Part shown: in pieces, positions 8,441 through 16,497 of the stretch
Layout of the letters: each line of letters begins with the position of its first letter
Position numbering within the stretch: the stretch's first letter is position 1
NCBI RefSeq assembly: GCF_001591645.1
Contig: NZ_BCVH01000005.1
Span: 1-64,000, forward strand
DNA: 64,000 nucleotides
Direction of reading: 5' to 3'
DNA from: Robertmurraya korlensis NBRC 107688
GTDB lineage: Bacteria; Bacillota; Bacilli; Bacillales; Cytobacillaceae
Program-made: the position numbers and the translations under genes
Notes under the pieces: generated by a model
What the model was told of the DNA's origin: nothing
Seen by the model: the letters and a program-made list of their open reading frames with translations, nothing else
Database searches by the model: none

Positions 8441-8608
8441 AATTTTATTAAAATGTAACGTAACCATTTTTATTGAATTGCTGATAAAATGCAGCAGAGC
8501 AAACACTTTAAGCGGAAGATAATGAAAGAAAAACGGCATAGTATTACGCTTACGCTACAGGTATGATAACAAGGAAATTGCTAACCTTCTTAGGAATGGA
8601 TCAACAGA

Positions 8609-8628
8609 GGCTGCTACGGCGGCCCTTT
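8609..8628 (+). terminator. Hairpin with C(UACG)G tetraloop, element A
   Basis: GGCTGC - TACG - GCGGCC followed by CTTTTG. It sits in the 317-base gap 8441-8757, where I see no gene; a B-like piece (AACAAAGCAGTATTC) follows at about 8633. Confidence 0.55.
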
Positions 8629-8757
8629 TGCTTATTCGAACAACAAAGCAGTATTCTTTAAGAAGGAACTGAATTAATGTACCTGAATCTGTTCATTTTA
8701 AGGAAAAAAATGTTAAAATTGAGCTAACAACTATAAGTTGCAGGAGGGGTTGTAGTG

Positions 8758-8901
8758 GTGAGGTTTGTTAATGATCTTGCAGAAGCTATTTACGACCTTT
8801 TTAAATTTATTATTAGATCCTTATGTTATCTAGTTGCAGGGATGATTATGGTTGGAGTTCCAATGTATATGATTGTTTGGCTATTCGGTATGTTTCAATG
8901 A
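8758..8901 (+). CDS. Very small single-span membrane protein
   Basis: A 47-residue frame starting at GTG (8758; the GTG at 8755 is an alternative) 8 bases after a strong AGGAGGGG. It reads VRFVNDLAEAIYDLF, then a hydrophobic stretch rich in I, V, M, L (CYLVAGMIMVGVPMYMIVWL) to GMFQ. A terminator (8915-8936) follows within 15 bases of the stop. The ribosome site, membrane segment and terminator together support a real gene. No family recognised. Confidence 0.6.
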   Translation: MRFVNDLAEAIYDLFKFIIRSLCYLVAGMIMVGVPMYMIVWLFGMFQ

Positions 8902-8914
8902 TTATATTTAAGTG

Positions 8915-8940
8915 TAGGCGATAGGGAGATCGCCTATTTC
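8915..8940 (+). terminator. Terminator of the small membrane protein gene
   Basis: TAGGCGAT - AGGGAG - ATCGCCTA, 8-bp perfect stem, followed by TTTCTTG. Confidence 0.7.
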
Positions 8941-9017
8941 TTGTTTAACAAACGGTGCAGGATAATTGAAGAAGAGTTGTTGCTATAAAGGGATAATAAG
9001 AAGAGGAAGAGGGATAA

Positions 9018-9581
9018 ATGTTTCCTACATTAGAGACAGAAAGATTGGTACTAAGAGAAATATCAAAGGAGGATGCAGAGGGGATATTTGCTTGTTTTTC
9101 TAATGTAAAAGTAACACGTTATTACGGGCAAGATACGTTAGAAAATATAGAACAAGCAGAAGCATTTGTTGACTTCTTTGCTAATAGTTTTAAGGAGAAT
9201 AGAGGGATTCGTTGGGGAATAGAACTAAAAGGAACTCAGGGATTAATTGGTACTATTGGGTTTAACGCTTGGTCCACAAAGCATAAGCGAGCAGAGATAG
9301 GTTATGAGATACATCCTAATCATTGGAGAAAGGGATACACCTTTGAAGCCATATCTAAAGTAATTGAACACGGATTTAATGAATTCGGTCTAACTAGAAT
9401 AGGTGCAGTTGTCTTTACTGATAATGAAGCTTCTAATAAGTTGTTAACCAAAATGGGATTTCTAAAAGAAGGTGTGCTAAGGGATTATATGTATCAAAAT
9501 GGAGAGGCATATGATACATATGTGTATTCATTACTTAAATATAATAGAGAACGTTCTTCAGCCAATGGGGACAAGAGTTAA
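9018..9581 (+). CDS. GNAT N-acetyltransferase, RimJ/RimL-like
   Basis: 187 residues. Starts with FPTLETERLVLREISKEDAEGIF, the usual opening of RimJ/L-type acetyltransferases, and carries the acetyl-CoA site in RAEIGYEIHPNHWRKGYTFEA (beta 4 and Q/RxxGxG/A variant RKGYTF) and NEASNKLLTKMGFLKEGVLRDY near the C-terminus. Acts on an N-terminal or side-chain amine of an unknown substrate. Start is after GGAAGAGGG. A hairpin with TACG loop follows directly. A second, distinct GNAT gene is next downstream; they are not close paralogs. Confidence 0.87.
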   Translation: MFPTLETERLVLREISKEDAEGIFACFSNVKVTRYYGQDTLENIEQAEAFVDFFANSFKENRGIRWGIELKGTQGLIGTIGFNAWSTKHKRAEIGYEIHPNHWRKGYTFEAISKVIEHGFNEFGLTRIGAVVFTDNEASNKLLTKMGFLKEGVLRDYMYQNGEAYDTYVYSLLKYNRERSSANGDKS

Positions 9582-9588
9582 AAGTAAG

Positions 9589-9608
9589 GATTGCTACGGC
9601 GATCTTTT
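9589..9608 (+). terminator. Terminator hairpin with C(UACG)G tetraloop, element A
   Basis: GATTGC - TACG - GCGATC then TTTT, 8 bases after the GNAT stop. An element B (AACAA - AGCAGTG - TTGTT, 9622-9638) follows, showing the A+B pair in its commonest order. Confidence 0.65.
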
Positions 9609-9716
9609 CCCTTCTAGTAGAAACAAAGCAGTGTTGTTGAAGAACAAGGATATATTAGGTTTAACTTTAGTTTTATAAAGCGATAAAGTGGAAGGACAAT
9701 TATAGGGGGAATATTT

Positions 9717-10253
9717 ATGGTAAAGCTAAAGTATTTTGAGCGTTCTGATTTCAAACAACTTATCAATTGGATTGATTCCCCTGCATTCTTACTTCAATGG
9801 GGAGGCCCAGGGTTTGATTATCCCTTGAATGATGCTCAATTAGAAAAGTATATTGAGAATGCTAATAATGAATACGCAGAAACAATGGTTTATAAAGTAA
9901 TTGATAATGAAACTAATGAAACTATTGGTCATATCTCTTTGGGTAAAATTGATAGAAAGAACAAGTCTGCAAGAGTTGGAAAAGTATTAGTAGGTAATAA
10001 AAACACAAGAGGCAAAGGAATAGGTCAGCAAATGATTAAGGAAATCCTAAAAATCGCTTTCGATGAACTCCAACTACATAGAGTTAGTCTAGGAGTATTT
10101 GACTTTAATGATTCTGCCATCGCTTGTTACGAAAAAGCAGGATTTGTAAAAGAGGGTTTACTTCGAGATTCAAGAAAAAATGGTGAACAATACTGGAGTT
10201 TATGGGAAATGAGTATTTTAGAGAATGAATGGTTGAAAAACAAAAATGTTTAG
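9717..10253 (+). CDS. GNAT N-acetyltransferase
   Basis: 178 residues. The fold is shown by ETMVYKVIDNETNETIGHISL (beta 2-3), SARVGKVLVGNKNTRGKGIGQ with the acetyl-CoA pyrophosphate loop RGKGIG, and FNDSAIACYEKAGFVKEGLLRD for the C-terminal strands. Opens with KLKYFERSDFKQLINWI. Substrate unknown. The ATG at 9717 follows an AGGGGGA site. A short GAGGT/ACCTC hairpin with a T run (10274-10297) ends the unit. Confidence 0.87.
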   Translation: MVKLKYFERSDFKQLINWIDSPAFLLQWGGPGFDYPLNDAQLEKYIENANNEYAETMVYKVIDNETNETIGHISLGKIDRKNKSARVGKVLVGNKNTRGKGIGQQMIKEILKIAFDELQLHRVSLGVFDFNDSAIACYEKAGFVKEGLLRDSRKNGEQYWSLWEMSILENEWLKNKNV

Positions 10254-10273
10254 TTATTATTTAATGAACCAAG

Positions 10274-10297
10274 GAGGTAGCGGCAGCACCTCTTTTT
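10274..10297 (+). terminator. Terminator of the second GNAT gene
   Basis: GAGGT - AGCGGCAGC - ACCTC followed by TTTTT; short stem, hence moderate certainty. Confidence 0.55.
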
Positions 10298-10439
10298 CTT
10301 ATTCTAAAATTATTCTGTGAAGGGCTACACTTAAAGAATTGGGGCTTATGTTGAAATTGCTTCTTGTAGAATAGAAGCAGTTTAGTTTAAGTGAATTCTT
10401 TCACAATGTTAAACAAGAATTCGATTAAACTATTTACAA

Positions 10440-10625
10440 TATTTCACTACTCGGACATCTATACAGCTCGCGACCAGTGGGGGCCGGTAAACTGGTAAAC
10501 TATCCTCCCGTTCCCTAGATTGCCGGAATTATCACCCAGTTTGTTTCGGAAGCCACAAAGTTTGCAGTGGTCGACCGAGTAGGGGTAGGCTGTATGGTTG
10601 ATCCTGCGGAGAGTGCTTCTTCAGA
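10440..10625 (+). pseudogene. Fragment of a zinc-dependent alcohol dehydrogenase gene
   Basis: Pieces in different frames read HYSDIYTARDQWGPVN, then YPPVP and IAGIITQFVSEATKFAVVDR, then VGVGCMVDP. These line up in order with the N-terminal part of AdhC/YahK-type NADP-dependent alcohol dehydrogenases (CHSD..., YPxVPGHEIAGIV, KFxVGDRVGVGCMVDSC). The first zinc cysteine, the GHE motif and the cysteine cluster are lost or damaged, and both gene ends are missing. The rest of the 10254-10792 gap holds a duplicated operator region (10660-10775). This is a remnant of a gene that HxlR-type regulators commonly control. Confidence 0.6.
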
Positions 10626-10659
10626 TGTGCGGTATCGAATTGTCATCATAGCCATCTAT

Positions 10660-10775
10660 TCACCTGCTTTTTGCTATTAAGTACAAAAAAATGTACTACA
10701 CCAATTTTTATTGCTCTCTTCCAATAGATGAGAAATGATTTTATTCTGTATATGTAACACAAATATTCAACACGG
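10660..10775. repeat. Diverged duplicate of the HxlR promoter region, copy 1
   Basis: Starts CACCTGCTTT and aligns over about 115 bases with 11768-11890, including TTAAGTACAAAAAAATGTAC and TTTTTATTGC, with scattered differences. It contains the inverted repeat AGTACA - A6 - TGTACT at 10680-10697 and lies directly upstream of the yunC-like gene. Confidence 0.65.
10680..10697. promoter_or_regulatory. Putative HxlR operator, copy 1
   Basis: Perfect inverted repeat AGTACA / TGTACT around six A. HxlR-family regulators such as YodB use TACT-N7-AGTA-like sites, which resemble this, but binding is inferred only from position. Confidence 0.5.
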
Positions 10776-10792
10776 TTAAGGAGCGTGGAAAC

Positions 10793-11095
10793 TTGATTGA
10801 GCTTTCTCCAATTGATGTAGGTGGGCATACCTTTTTGGCGGTTACTGTTAAACTTCCTAAAACCACTCTGTTGTCTGTATCCAATAATAAGGGGTATATT
10901 ATGTGCGGGGCTTTAGATGTGAAATTATTAAATGCAAAACTTGCCGATCGAAAAATAATTGCAGCACGAGCAGTTGGGGTTAAAACGATTGATCAACTCT
11001 TAAACGCGCCATTAGAATCTGTAACATATGAAGCAGAAAAATTAGGAATAAACAAAGGAATAATAGGTAAAGATGCATTGCTTAAAATGATTTAA
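10793..11095 (+). CDS. yunC: DUF1805 protein, YunC-like
   Basis: 100 residues matching YunC of Bacillus subtilis from end to end as I recall it: LPKTTLLSVSNNKGYIMCGA, LDVKLLNAKLADRKIIAARA and VTYEAEKLGI. DUF1805 proteins are small cytosolic proteins of unknown function. It begins at TTG, 9 bases after AAGGAG (10778-10783); no ATG fits. Upstream lies the duplicated HxlR operator, so its expression may have been captured by that regulator. A strong bidirectional hairpin at 11208-11252 ends the unit. Confidence 0.85.
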   Translation: MIELSPIDVGGHTFLAVTVKLPKTTLLSVSNNKGYIMCGALDVKLLNAKLADRKIIAARAVGVKTIDQLLNAPLESVTYEAEKLGINKGIIGKDALLKMI

Positions 11096-11207
11096 CCGTT
11101 TACAAGCTTGCTTAAGCGCAAATAATTAATTACTGAGAGGGGTATTTTTTCTCCCTAATCTTTCTTATTTAAAGATCGAACATCAAATCCAAGTAATGTT
11201 CAAAAAA

Positions 11208-11252
11208 GGATTGCCTCACACTTAGCCTAACATGCTAGGTGTGAGGCAATCC
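11208..11252. terminator. Bidirectional terminator between yunC and the HxlR gene
   Basis: A 14-bp perfect stem GGATTGCCTCACAC / GTGTGAGGCAATCC extended by 4 more pairs after one mismatch, with A6 before it and T-rich sequence after. The remaining 11096-11403 region shows no gene. Confidence 0.85.
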
Positions 11253-11403
11253 TATTATATTTTGGCAAGCTCCATAAGAAGAACTTGCTCATTTGTATGT
11301 CATAAAAATGGGTAGTAGCGAAGCCCTTACAGTTCATCCAAACTGACTTTCAACCTTAGATTTGGTTTTTGAATATTTGGGTAACATTCGTTACTTACTT
11401 TGA

Positions 11404-11763
11404 TTAGTCTACTTGCTCACCAAATTTCTTCCCGAATTCTTCCATCAAATCAATAATAGGGATGAATTCTTCCCCTTTTGAGCTCAGTGAATATTCAACG
11501 CGAGGAGGAACCTCTGGATATATCTTGCGATTAATTAAACCATCTGTTTCTAGTTCTCGAAGTTGCTTTGTAAGAGAACCTTGTGAAATATCCCCTAAAA
11601 AAGCTTTGATTTCACTATAACGACGCTCTTTGGACTTTAAAAACCAAAGAATGAGGTATTTCCAACGTCCGGAAAGTATGTTTTGGGTATAAGCAATACC
11701 ATATACTTCTCTCTGATCCTTTATATACTCTTTGTCAAAGCCATCCTTACATATTCTAGACAC
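11404..11763 (-). CDS. HxlR-family transcriptional regulator
   Basis: 119 residues with the HxlR winged helix: QNILSGRWKYLILWFL, RRYSEIKAFLGDISQGSL, TKQLRELETDGLINRKIY and EYSLSSKGEEF. Cys5 near the N-terminus sits where redox-sensing members such as HypR and YodB carry their reactive cysteine, so a thiol- or electrophile-sensing role is possible. Starts at GTG after an AGGTGAAAAGG stretch. The inverted repeat AGTACA-A6-TGTACT lies 25 bases upstream, suggesting autoregulation. The usual partner, an alcohol dehydrogenase or nitroreductase, is absent here except for the fragment at 10440-10625. Confidence 0.88.
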   Translation of the reverse strand: MSRICKDGFDKEYIKDQREVYGIAYTQNILSGRWKYLILWFLKSKERRYSEIKAFLGDISQGSLTKQLRELETDGLINRKIYPEVPPRVEYSLSSKGEEFIPIIDLMEEFGKKFGEQVD

Positions 11764-11767
11764 CTTT

Positions 11768-11890
11768 TCACCTGCTTTCTACGGTTAAGTACAAAAAAAT
11801 GTACTAGGTCAATTTTTATTGCCCTCTTTAAGAAAATGAGAATTGGTTTTATTCTAGTGTATGTAATAAAATTACTCAAACAAGTCGATA
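11768..11890. repeat. HxlR promoter region, copy 2 of the duplicate
   Basis: Partner of 10660-10775. It contains the operator-like AGTACA - A6 - TGTACT at 11788-11805 and is the promoter side of the HxlR gene. The rest of the 11764-12113 gap is AT-rich and holds the MarR operator at 12070-12081. Confidence 0.65.
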
Positions 11891-12069
11891 GGGTACGAGT
11901 GTAATAAACAGAATCTGTACATTTCAGTTTGAAACAATTGATGTGGATCAAGGGTTCTATTTTATTGTTGGATCCAATAATTTTCACCTTCGATCTAGAT
12001 GAATTTTGCCGATATAAATCTGAGTAGGTCCATTAAGATAATTTACACCTAAATCTCACTATGATATAG

Positions 12070-12081
12070 TTAGCCTACTAA
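12070..12081. promoter_or_regulatory. Putative MarR operator 1 (TTAG-N4-CTAA)
   Basis: TTAG-CCTA-CTAA, 33 bases before the MarR start, where binding would give autorepression. Same motif three times between this regulator and its neighbour. Confidence 0.6.
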
Positions 12082-12113
12082 ATATATATATTATGACTAG
12101 CGGAGGTTTATGT

Positions 12114-12539
12114 ATGAACCATAAGGTTGATTGCGATATTCGTCAGTCGTTAGATAAAATTTCATTTCAAATGCGTCGAGATTATAATGAAAGTCTTAGG
12201 GAACTTAATCTTTACGTGGGCCAAGATAATTTACTCTCTCGTTTGTGGCTAGGCGATGGGGTAACACAAATGCAACTATGTGAACATTTAAAATGTGAAC
12301 CGCCTACGGTCACAAATATGGTTAAATCATTGGAGCAAAACGGATTTATATACCGTCAACGTGATAAACAAGATGCAAGGGTTATGCGAATTTATCTAAC
12401 GGACAAAGGCAAAGAATTAGAGAAACCGGTTGAGTCCATATGGAAACAACAGCGAGAAAAACTACTCCATTCAATTTTACCGGAGGAACGCTTAATACTG
12501 AGGGATCTTATGAAGCGAATGGAGAGAAACTTAGAATAA
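12114..12539 (+). CDS. MarR-family transcriptional regulator
   Basis: 141 residues: dimerisation helices at both ends and the winged helix VTQMQLCEHLKCEPPTVTN - MVKSLEQNGFIYRQRDKQDA - RVMRIYLTDKG. The D-x-R-wing (KQDARVMRIYLT) is typical. The ATG at 12114 is chosen over 12093 because GGAGG (12102-12106) lies 7 bases before it. It heads a cluster of flavin monooxygenases, a flavin reductase and an efflux pump, and four identical TTAG-N4-CTAA sites flank it; it most likely represses itself and the cluster and is released by the substrate. YusO, which controls a DHA2 pump in Bacillus subtilis, is a possible parallel. Confidence 0.88.
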   Translation: MNHKVDCDIRQSLDKISFQMRRDYNESLRELNLYVGQDNLLSRLWLGDGVTQMQLCEHLKCEPPTVTNMVKSLEQNGFIYRQRDKQDARVMRIYLTDKGKELEKPVESIWKQQREKLLHSILPEERLILRDLMKRMERNLE

Positions 12540-12554
12540 GGTTTCTCTATTTAT

Positions 12555-12658
12555 TTAGCATACTAAACACATCTATTTATTTAGCAACCTAAGTATTATA
12601 TGCTTCTTGTATATGTATATCATTGCAGGTAATCACAGTTAATTAATTAGCAAGCTAA
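12555..12658. promoter_or_regulatory. Three further TTAG-N4-CTAA sites before the monooxygenase operon
   Basis: TTAG-CATA-CTAA (12555-12566), TTAG-CAAC-CTAA (12581-12592) and TTAG-CAAG-CTAA (12647-12658). Start-to-start spacings are 26 and 66 bases. Together with 12070 they give the rule TTAG-N4-CTAA with C usual at the first N. Confidence 0.6.
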
Positions 12659-12757
12659 ATAGTATTTCAATTTCTTCGATTTTTCGAAATATGATGGGAA
12701 TATTACTTCAGGTTTTTGCTTACTTGGGGCCTATTAAAAATAAAGGAGAAAAAATAC

Positions 12758-14101
12758 ATGGAAAAAAGAAAACAGATGCAACTAGCACTACAAATGGTTT
12801 CTGGATATGGAGCTGAATTCAGCGCTTGGAGAATGCCTGGGACAGACCCAGCAGCCTACACAAATACGGATAGTTATGTGGAGGGGGCTAAATTAGCTGA
12901 ACAAGGAAAATTTCAAATGATCTTCATCGCCGATACCCCTGGATTATACAATGACTTAGGCCCTCAGACTCCTATGTTCCCTATGGATCCTATGTTAGCT
13001 CTAATGGCTGTTGCCAGAGAAACGAAACATATTGGGCTTGTAGCAACACTATCAACGACATTCAATTATCCATATAACATAGCACGTCAGTTCAAAGCAC
13101 TGGATGTTATAAGTCATGGACGTGTAGGGTGGAATGCTGTCACTACTTCAAATCCATTAGCGGCAGCAAATTTTGGTGCTCAGGTTGCGAGTCGCAAAGA
13201 ACGTTATGAAATGGCTCATGAATCCATACAAATTGTCCAAGCATTATGGGGAAGTTGGGAAGAAGATGCTTGGACATTAGATGTAGAAGGCGGAAAATTT
13301 GCCGACATGGACAAAATTCAGCCTATCAATCTTCAAGGGCAGTATTATGCGTCTCGTGGTCCTTTGCCAATCCCACCTTCTGAGCAAGGTCAGCCAGTTA
13401 TTTTCCAAGCAGGCGGAGGGGAATTAGGATTGGAATTGGCTGGAAGATACGCTTCTGGTGTCTATGCAAATCCTTATGATATCGAATCTGCTTGTGAACA
13501 CAGGCAAGCGGTTCGACAAAGTGCTGCCCGTTTTGGCCGAAATCCTGATGACATTAAGATGTATGCAGGTTTTATGTTTTCCCTGGCATCAACTGAAGGA
13601 GAAGCTTTGGAACGACGAAGACAGCTTATGAGTTTTAACCCTGAGGAGATTCCAAGTAGGGTAAGATACCTTGGTTCCATGGTTGGTTTGCCACTATCGG
13701 TGCACTCAGTAGATATTGATCAACCTTTATCAGCTAACATGTTGAAACAGGCATATGCCAACCCAATGGATCCACGCTCTCACATAGCTTTACAGAAGCT
13801 GAGACAAGGGCTATCTATTCGAGACGTTCTTGCTCATGGTGTCATTAACTATCATCCAGTAGTGGCAGGGACCCCTGTACAGGTTGCCGACTTCTTGGAA
13901 AAATGGTTTTTGGCCGGTGCATGTGACGGTTTCTCGGTTGTTCCGGATATAGCCTATGATGGAGTTGCTGATTTTGTGGAACTGGTTGTCCCAATTTTGC
14001 AGGACCGCGGTTTGTTCCACAGGGAATATGAAGGAAAAACACTGCGCGAGAATATGGGAGTTCCTTACCAATACGGAATGCTGAAAGATAACAATAATTA
14101 A
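12758..14101 (+). CDS. FMN-dependent monooxygenase, NtaA/SnaA/DszA (luciferase-like) family
   Basis: 447 residues, normal for this family of two-component monooxygenases that use reduced FMN from a partner reductase and oxidise compounds such as nitrilotriacetate, dibenzothiophene sulfone or EDTA. Family blocks: WRMPGTDPAAYTNTDSYVEGA, LAEQGKFQMIFIADTPGLY, HIGLVATLSTTFNYPYNIAR, SHGRVGWNAVTTSNP, and VIFQAGGGELGLELAGRYA. The ATG at 12758 follows AAAGGAG by 9 bases. The next gene (17 bases on) is an NADPH flavin reductase/nitroreductase type enzyme that could supply reduced FMN. Substrate unknown. Confidence 0.88.
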   Translation: MEKRKQMQLALQMVSGYGAEFSAWRMPGTDPAAYTNTDSYVEGAKLAEQGKFQMIFIADTPGLYNDLGPQTPMFPMDPMLALMAVARETKHIGLVATLSTTFNYPYNIARQFKALDVISHGRVGWNAVTTSNPLAAANFGAQVASRKERYEMAHESIQIVQALWGSWEEDAWTLDVEGGKFADMDKIQPINLQGQYYASRGPLPIPPSEQGQPVIFQAGGGELGLELAGRYASGVYANPYDIESACEHRQAVRQSAARFGRNPDDIKMYAGFMFSLASTEGEALERRRQLMSFNPEEIPSRVRYLGSMVGLPLSVHSVDIDQPLSANMLKQAYANPMDPRSHIALQKLRQGLSIRDVLAHGVINYHPVVAGTPVQVADFLEKWFLAGACDGFSVVPDIAYDGVADFVELVVPILQDRGLFHREYEGKTLRENMGVPYQYGMLKDNNN

Positions 14102-14118
14102 TAGAGGAGAGGATTCAA

Positions 14119-14859
14119 ATGAATAATACCCTTGAATTGCTTCATAATCATACATCCATTCGTTCTTTTACAAATCAACCATTAACAGAGGAACAACGAG
14201 ATGCAATCTTTAAGGCAGCTAATCAAACTTCATCATTCAGTCTACTACAAGTGGTTTCTATCATTAGAATTACAGATCCAGAACTACGAAAAAAAGTGAT
14301 GCAACTCTCTGTCAATCAACCTTATATTGAAGAAGCAGCAGAGTTTTGGATTTTTTGTGCAGATTTTAACAGAAATCATGAAATTGCACACAAGGTAGAC
14401 CTGGACTATATTGAATACCTTTTAATAGGTACATTCGATGCTGGGCTAATGGCTCAAAATGCTTTAACTGCAGCAGAATCAATGGGACTCGGTGGTGTCT
14501 ATATCGGTGGAGTAAGAGCTAATATTACAGAATTAACCGAGGTATTAAATTTACCAAAGTATGTGATTCCTTTAGTAGGGCTATGCATAGGACATCCTGC
14601 TGGAGAGAAGCCTGGACTAAAACCACGTTTACCCCAATCGATGGTCATGTTTGATAATCAGTATCAACCACTAGATGGAGAAAAATTAGCAACTTATGAC
14701 CAACAGATGCGTGAGTATTACCGTAATCGTCCTGTTAGAGCGCCTTTCACAGTAAAGAAAGTAAAGGGGTGGACAGATCATATTGAGAATCATCTTGAAA
14801 GAAGCAGACTGCCTTTCATGCTTGAGTATTTAAACAAACAAGGTTTTGCTAAAAAATAA
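14119..14859 (+). CDS. NADPH-dependent flavin/nitro reductase, NfrA-like
   Basis: 246 residues of the NfsA/NfrA branch of the nitroreductase superfamily: NNTLELLHNHTSIRSFTNQ for FMN phosphate binding, AAESMGLGGVYIGGVRAN and PLVGLCIGHPAGEKPGLKPR near residues 150-180. It follows the monooxygenase gene by 17 bases after a GAGGAGAGG site and precedes an efflux gene. A supply of reduced FMN to the NtaA-like enzymes is the obvious role; direct reduction of nitro or quinone compounds is the alternative. About the same length and family as the protein at 34491, but the two are clearly diverged. Confidence 0.88.
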   Translation: MNNTLELLHNHTSIRSFTNQPLTEEQRDAIFKAANQTSSFSLLQVVSIIRITDPELRKKVMQLSVNQPYIEEAAEFWIFCADFNRNHEIAHKVDLDYIEYLLIGTFDAGLMAQNALTAAESMGLGGVYIGGVRANITELTEVLNLPKYVIPLVGLCIGHPAGEKPGLKPRLPQSMVMFDNQYQPLDGEKLATYDQQMREYYRNRPVRAPFTVKKVKGWTDHIENHLERSRLPFMLEYLNKQGFAKK

Positions 14860-14896
14860 TCTGATATTAACTAAAATTGATTTACGAGGAGATAAA

Positions 14897-16333
14897 ATGA
14901 AGAATCAATACAATACGCGTGCCATTATGGCATCTCTACTTATCTGTGGTTTTGTTGGTATGTTTAGCGAGACCGCACTAAACATAGCCATGACTAATTT
15001 AATGGAAGTGTTCCAAATTACGGCTGCAACTGCACAGTGGTTAACAACCGGATTCTTGCTGACTCTTGGCATTTTAATGCCGATGAGCGGATTGCTACTG
15101 CAGAGGTTTACAACGAGACAGCTGTTCACAGGCTCGCTCATAAGTTTAATCATGGGTACACTCATTGCGGCGCTCGCGTTCAATTTTGAAATGTTGATGG
15201 TCGCTAGAGTTTTACAGGCGGCAGGCATGGGATTATTACTGCCGCTCATGTTCAATACGATTCTTGTCATATATCCGCCGGAAAAGCGGGGGGCGGCGAT
15301 GGGATTCGTCGGACTTGTTATCATGTTTGCGCCAGCAACCGGCCCGACCATAGGCGGTCTATTAATCGAGTATTTAACATGGCATTATATCTTCTGGTTC
15401 TCGCTGCCGTTCCTGGTTATTGGGTTGTTGGTAGGGCTGAAGTATTTGGAAAATGTCACCGAGGTCACGAAGCCCCGGATCGATCTGCTGTCCGTCGCAT
15501 TGTCAACGATCGGCTTTGGAGGAGTTGTCTTCGGCTTCAGTAAGGCTGGCGAAGGATCTGAAGGCTGGGGCAGTGCGGTTGTAGTCACTTCAATCATTGT
15601 TGGGCTCATCGCGCTGATGCTGTTCATACTGCGGCAGAACGTTATGCGCGATCCGATGATGAACCTGAGTGTTTTCAAGTATCCAATGTACGTCGTTGGG
15701 CTGCTTCTGGTAATGTCGTGTATGTTGATCATGATGTCGAGCATGATTATCCTGCCGATGTTTCTGCAGACGGGTGCAGGATTGTCTGTGTTCACTGCGG
15801 GACTCATGCTGTTGCCTGGCAGCGCGCTGAACGGTATCCTCTCCCCGCGTATGGGGCGCTTGTTCGATAAATATGGGCCGATATGGCTCGTTATTCCCGG
15901 ACTCGTGATCGTTTCAGTCATGTTATGGTTCTTTACTACCCTGTCTCCTGCTTCTTCAGTGGCCTTTATCGTGGCTTTGCATATCGGGCTCATGGTTGGG
16001 GTAGGCATGATATGGATGCCTGCTCAAACGAACGGGCTAAATCAATTGCCGCCGGAGCTATACCCGCACGGCACGGCAGTCATGAACACCCTGCAGCAGG
16101 TTGTAGGTGCGATTGGAACAGCGGTTGCAATCAGTATCCTTTCGGGCGGTATGGAGAAATACTTGCACAATTCCTCCGCTCCGGCTAAACAGACGGAAAT
16201 AGCAAACGCGATAACGGCTGGATCACAAAACGTGTTCTTGTTCACAATGATTATAGCACTGATTGGTTTGGTCATAGCGTTCTTCATCCGCCGCGTCGTA
16301 GTCAACCACAAGTTGATGAATTTACCACATTAA
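14897..16333 (+). CDS. MFS drug exporter, DHA2 (14-helix) family
   Basis: 478 residues, 14 predicted helices. Motifs: WLTTGFLLTLGILMPMSGLL, LMVARVLQAAGMGLLLPL (motif B-like), GFVGLVIMFAPATGPTIGGL (antiporter motif C) and GTAVMNTLQQVVGAIGTA near the end. Start at ATG 14897 after GAGGAGA. From about 15.1 kb to the end of the gene the codon choice turns distinctly GC-rich (GCG, CCG, CTG) compared with its AT-rich neighbours, which suggests separate origin. In the MarR cluster it would export the toxic substrate or product. Confidence 0.88.
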   Translation: MKNQYNTRAIMASLLICGFVGMFSETALNIAMTNLMEVFQITAATAQWLTTGFLLTLGILMPMSGLLLQRFTTRQLFTGSLISLIMGTLIAALAFNFEMLMVARVLQAAGMGLLLPLMFNTILVIYPPEKRGAAMGFVGLVIMFAPATGPTIGGLLIEYLTWHYIFWFSLPFLVIGLLVGLKYLENVTEVTKPRIDLLSVALSTIGFGGVVFGFSKAGEGSEGWGSAVVVTSIIVGLIALMLFILRQNVMRDPMMNLSVFKYPMYVVGLLLVMSCMLIMMSSMIILPMFLQTGAGLSVFTAGLMLLPGSALNGILSPRMGRLFDKYGPIWLVIPGLVIVSVMLWFFTTLSPASSVAFIVALHIGLMVGVGMIWMPAQTNGLNQLPPELYPHGTAVMNTLQQVVGAIGTAVAISILSGGMEKYLHNSSAPAKQTEIANAITAGSQNVFLFTMIIALIGLVIAFFIRRVVVNHKLMNLPH

Positions 16334-16348
16334 TGTTTTTATAAAAAA

Positions 16349-16390
16349 ACAGGGTCACTTAGTGGATAAAAATATATAAGTTGACCCTGT
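16349..16390 (+). terminator. Terminator after the DHA2 exporter
   Basis: ACAGGGTCA / TGACCCTGT with a 24-base loop, followed by CTATTTATCTT. Long loop and weak T run; may also be a partial terminator. Confidence 0.55.
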
Positions 16391-16497
16391 CTATTTATCT
16401 TATCTGGTGTTTACTTGTTATACACCCGATATATATAAGAGAAAAAAGTCTTATATAAATAGTTATTCTTCTAATGAAGAAAAAGGAGTTTTAGTAA

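Noticed and set aside
11683-11987. Open frames on both strands in the HxlR promoter region
   Set aside because: Overlap the HxlR gene and the duplicated operator; no ribosome site and no sensible protein features.
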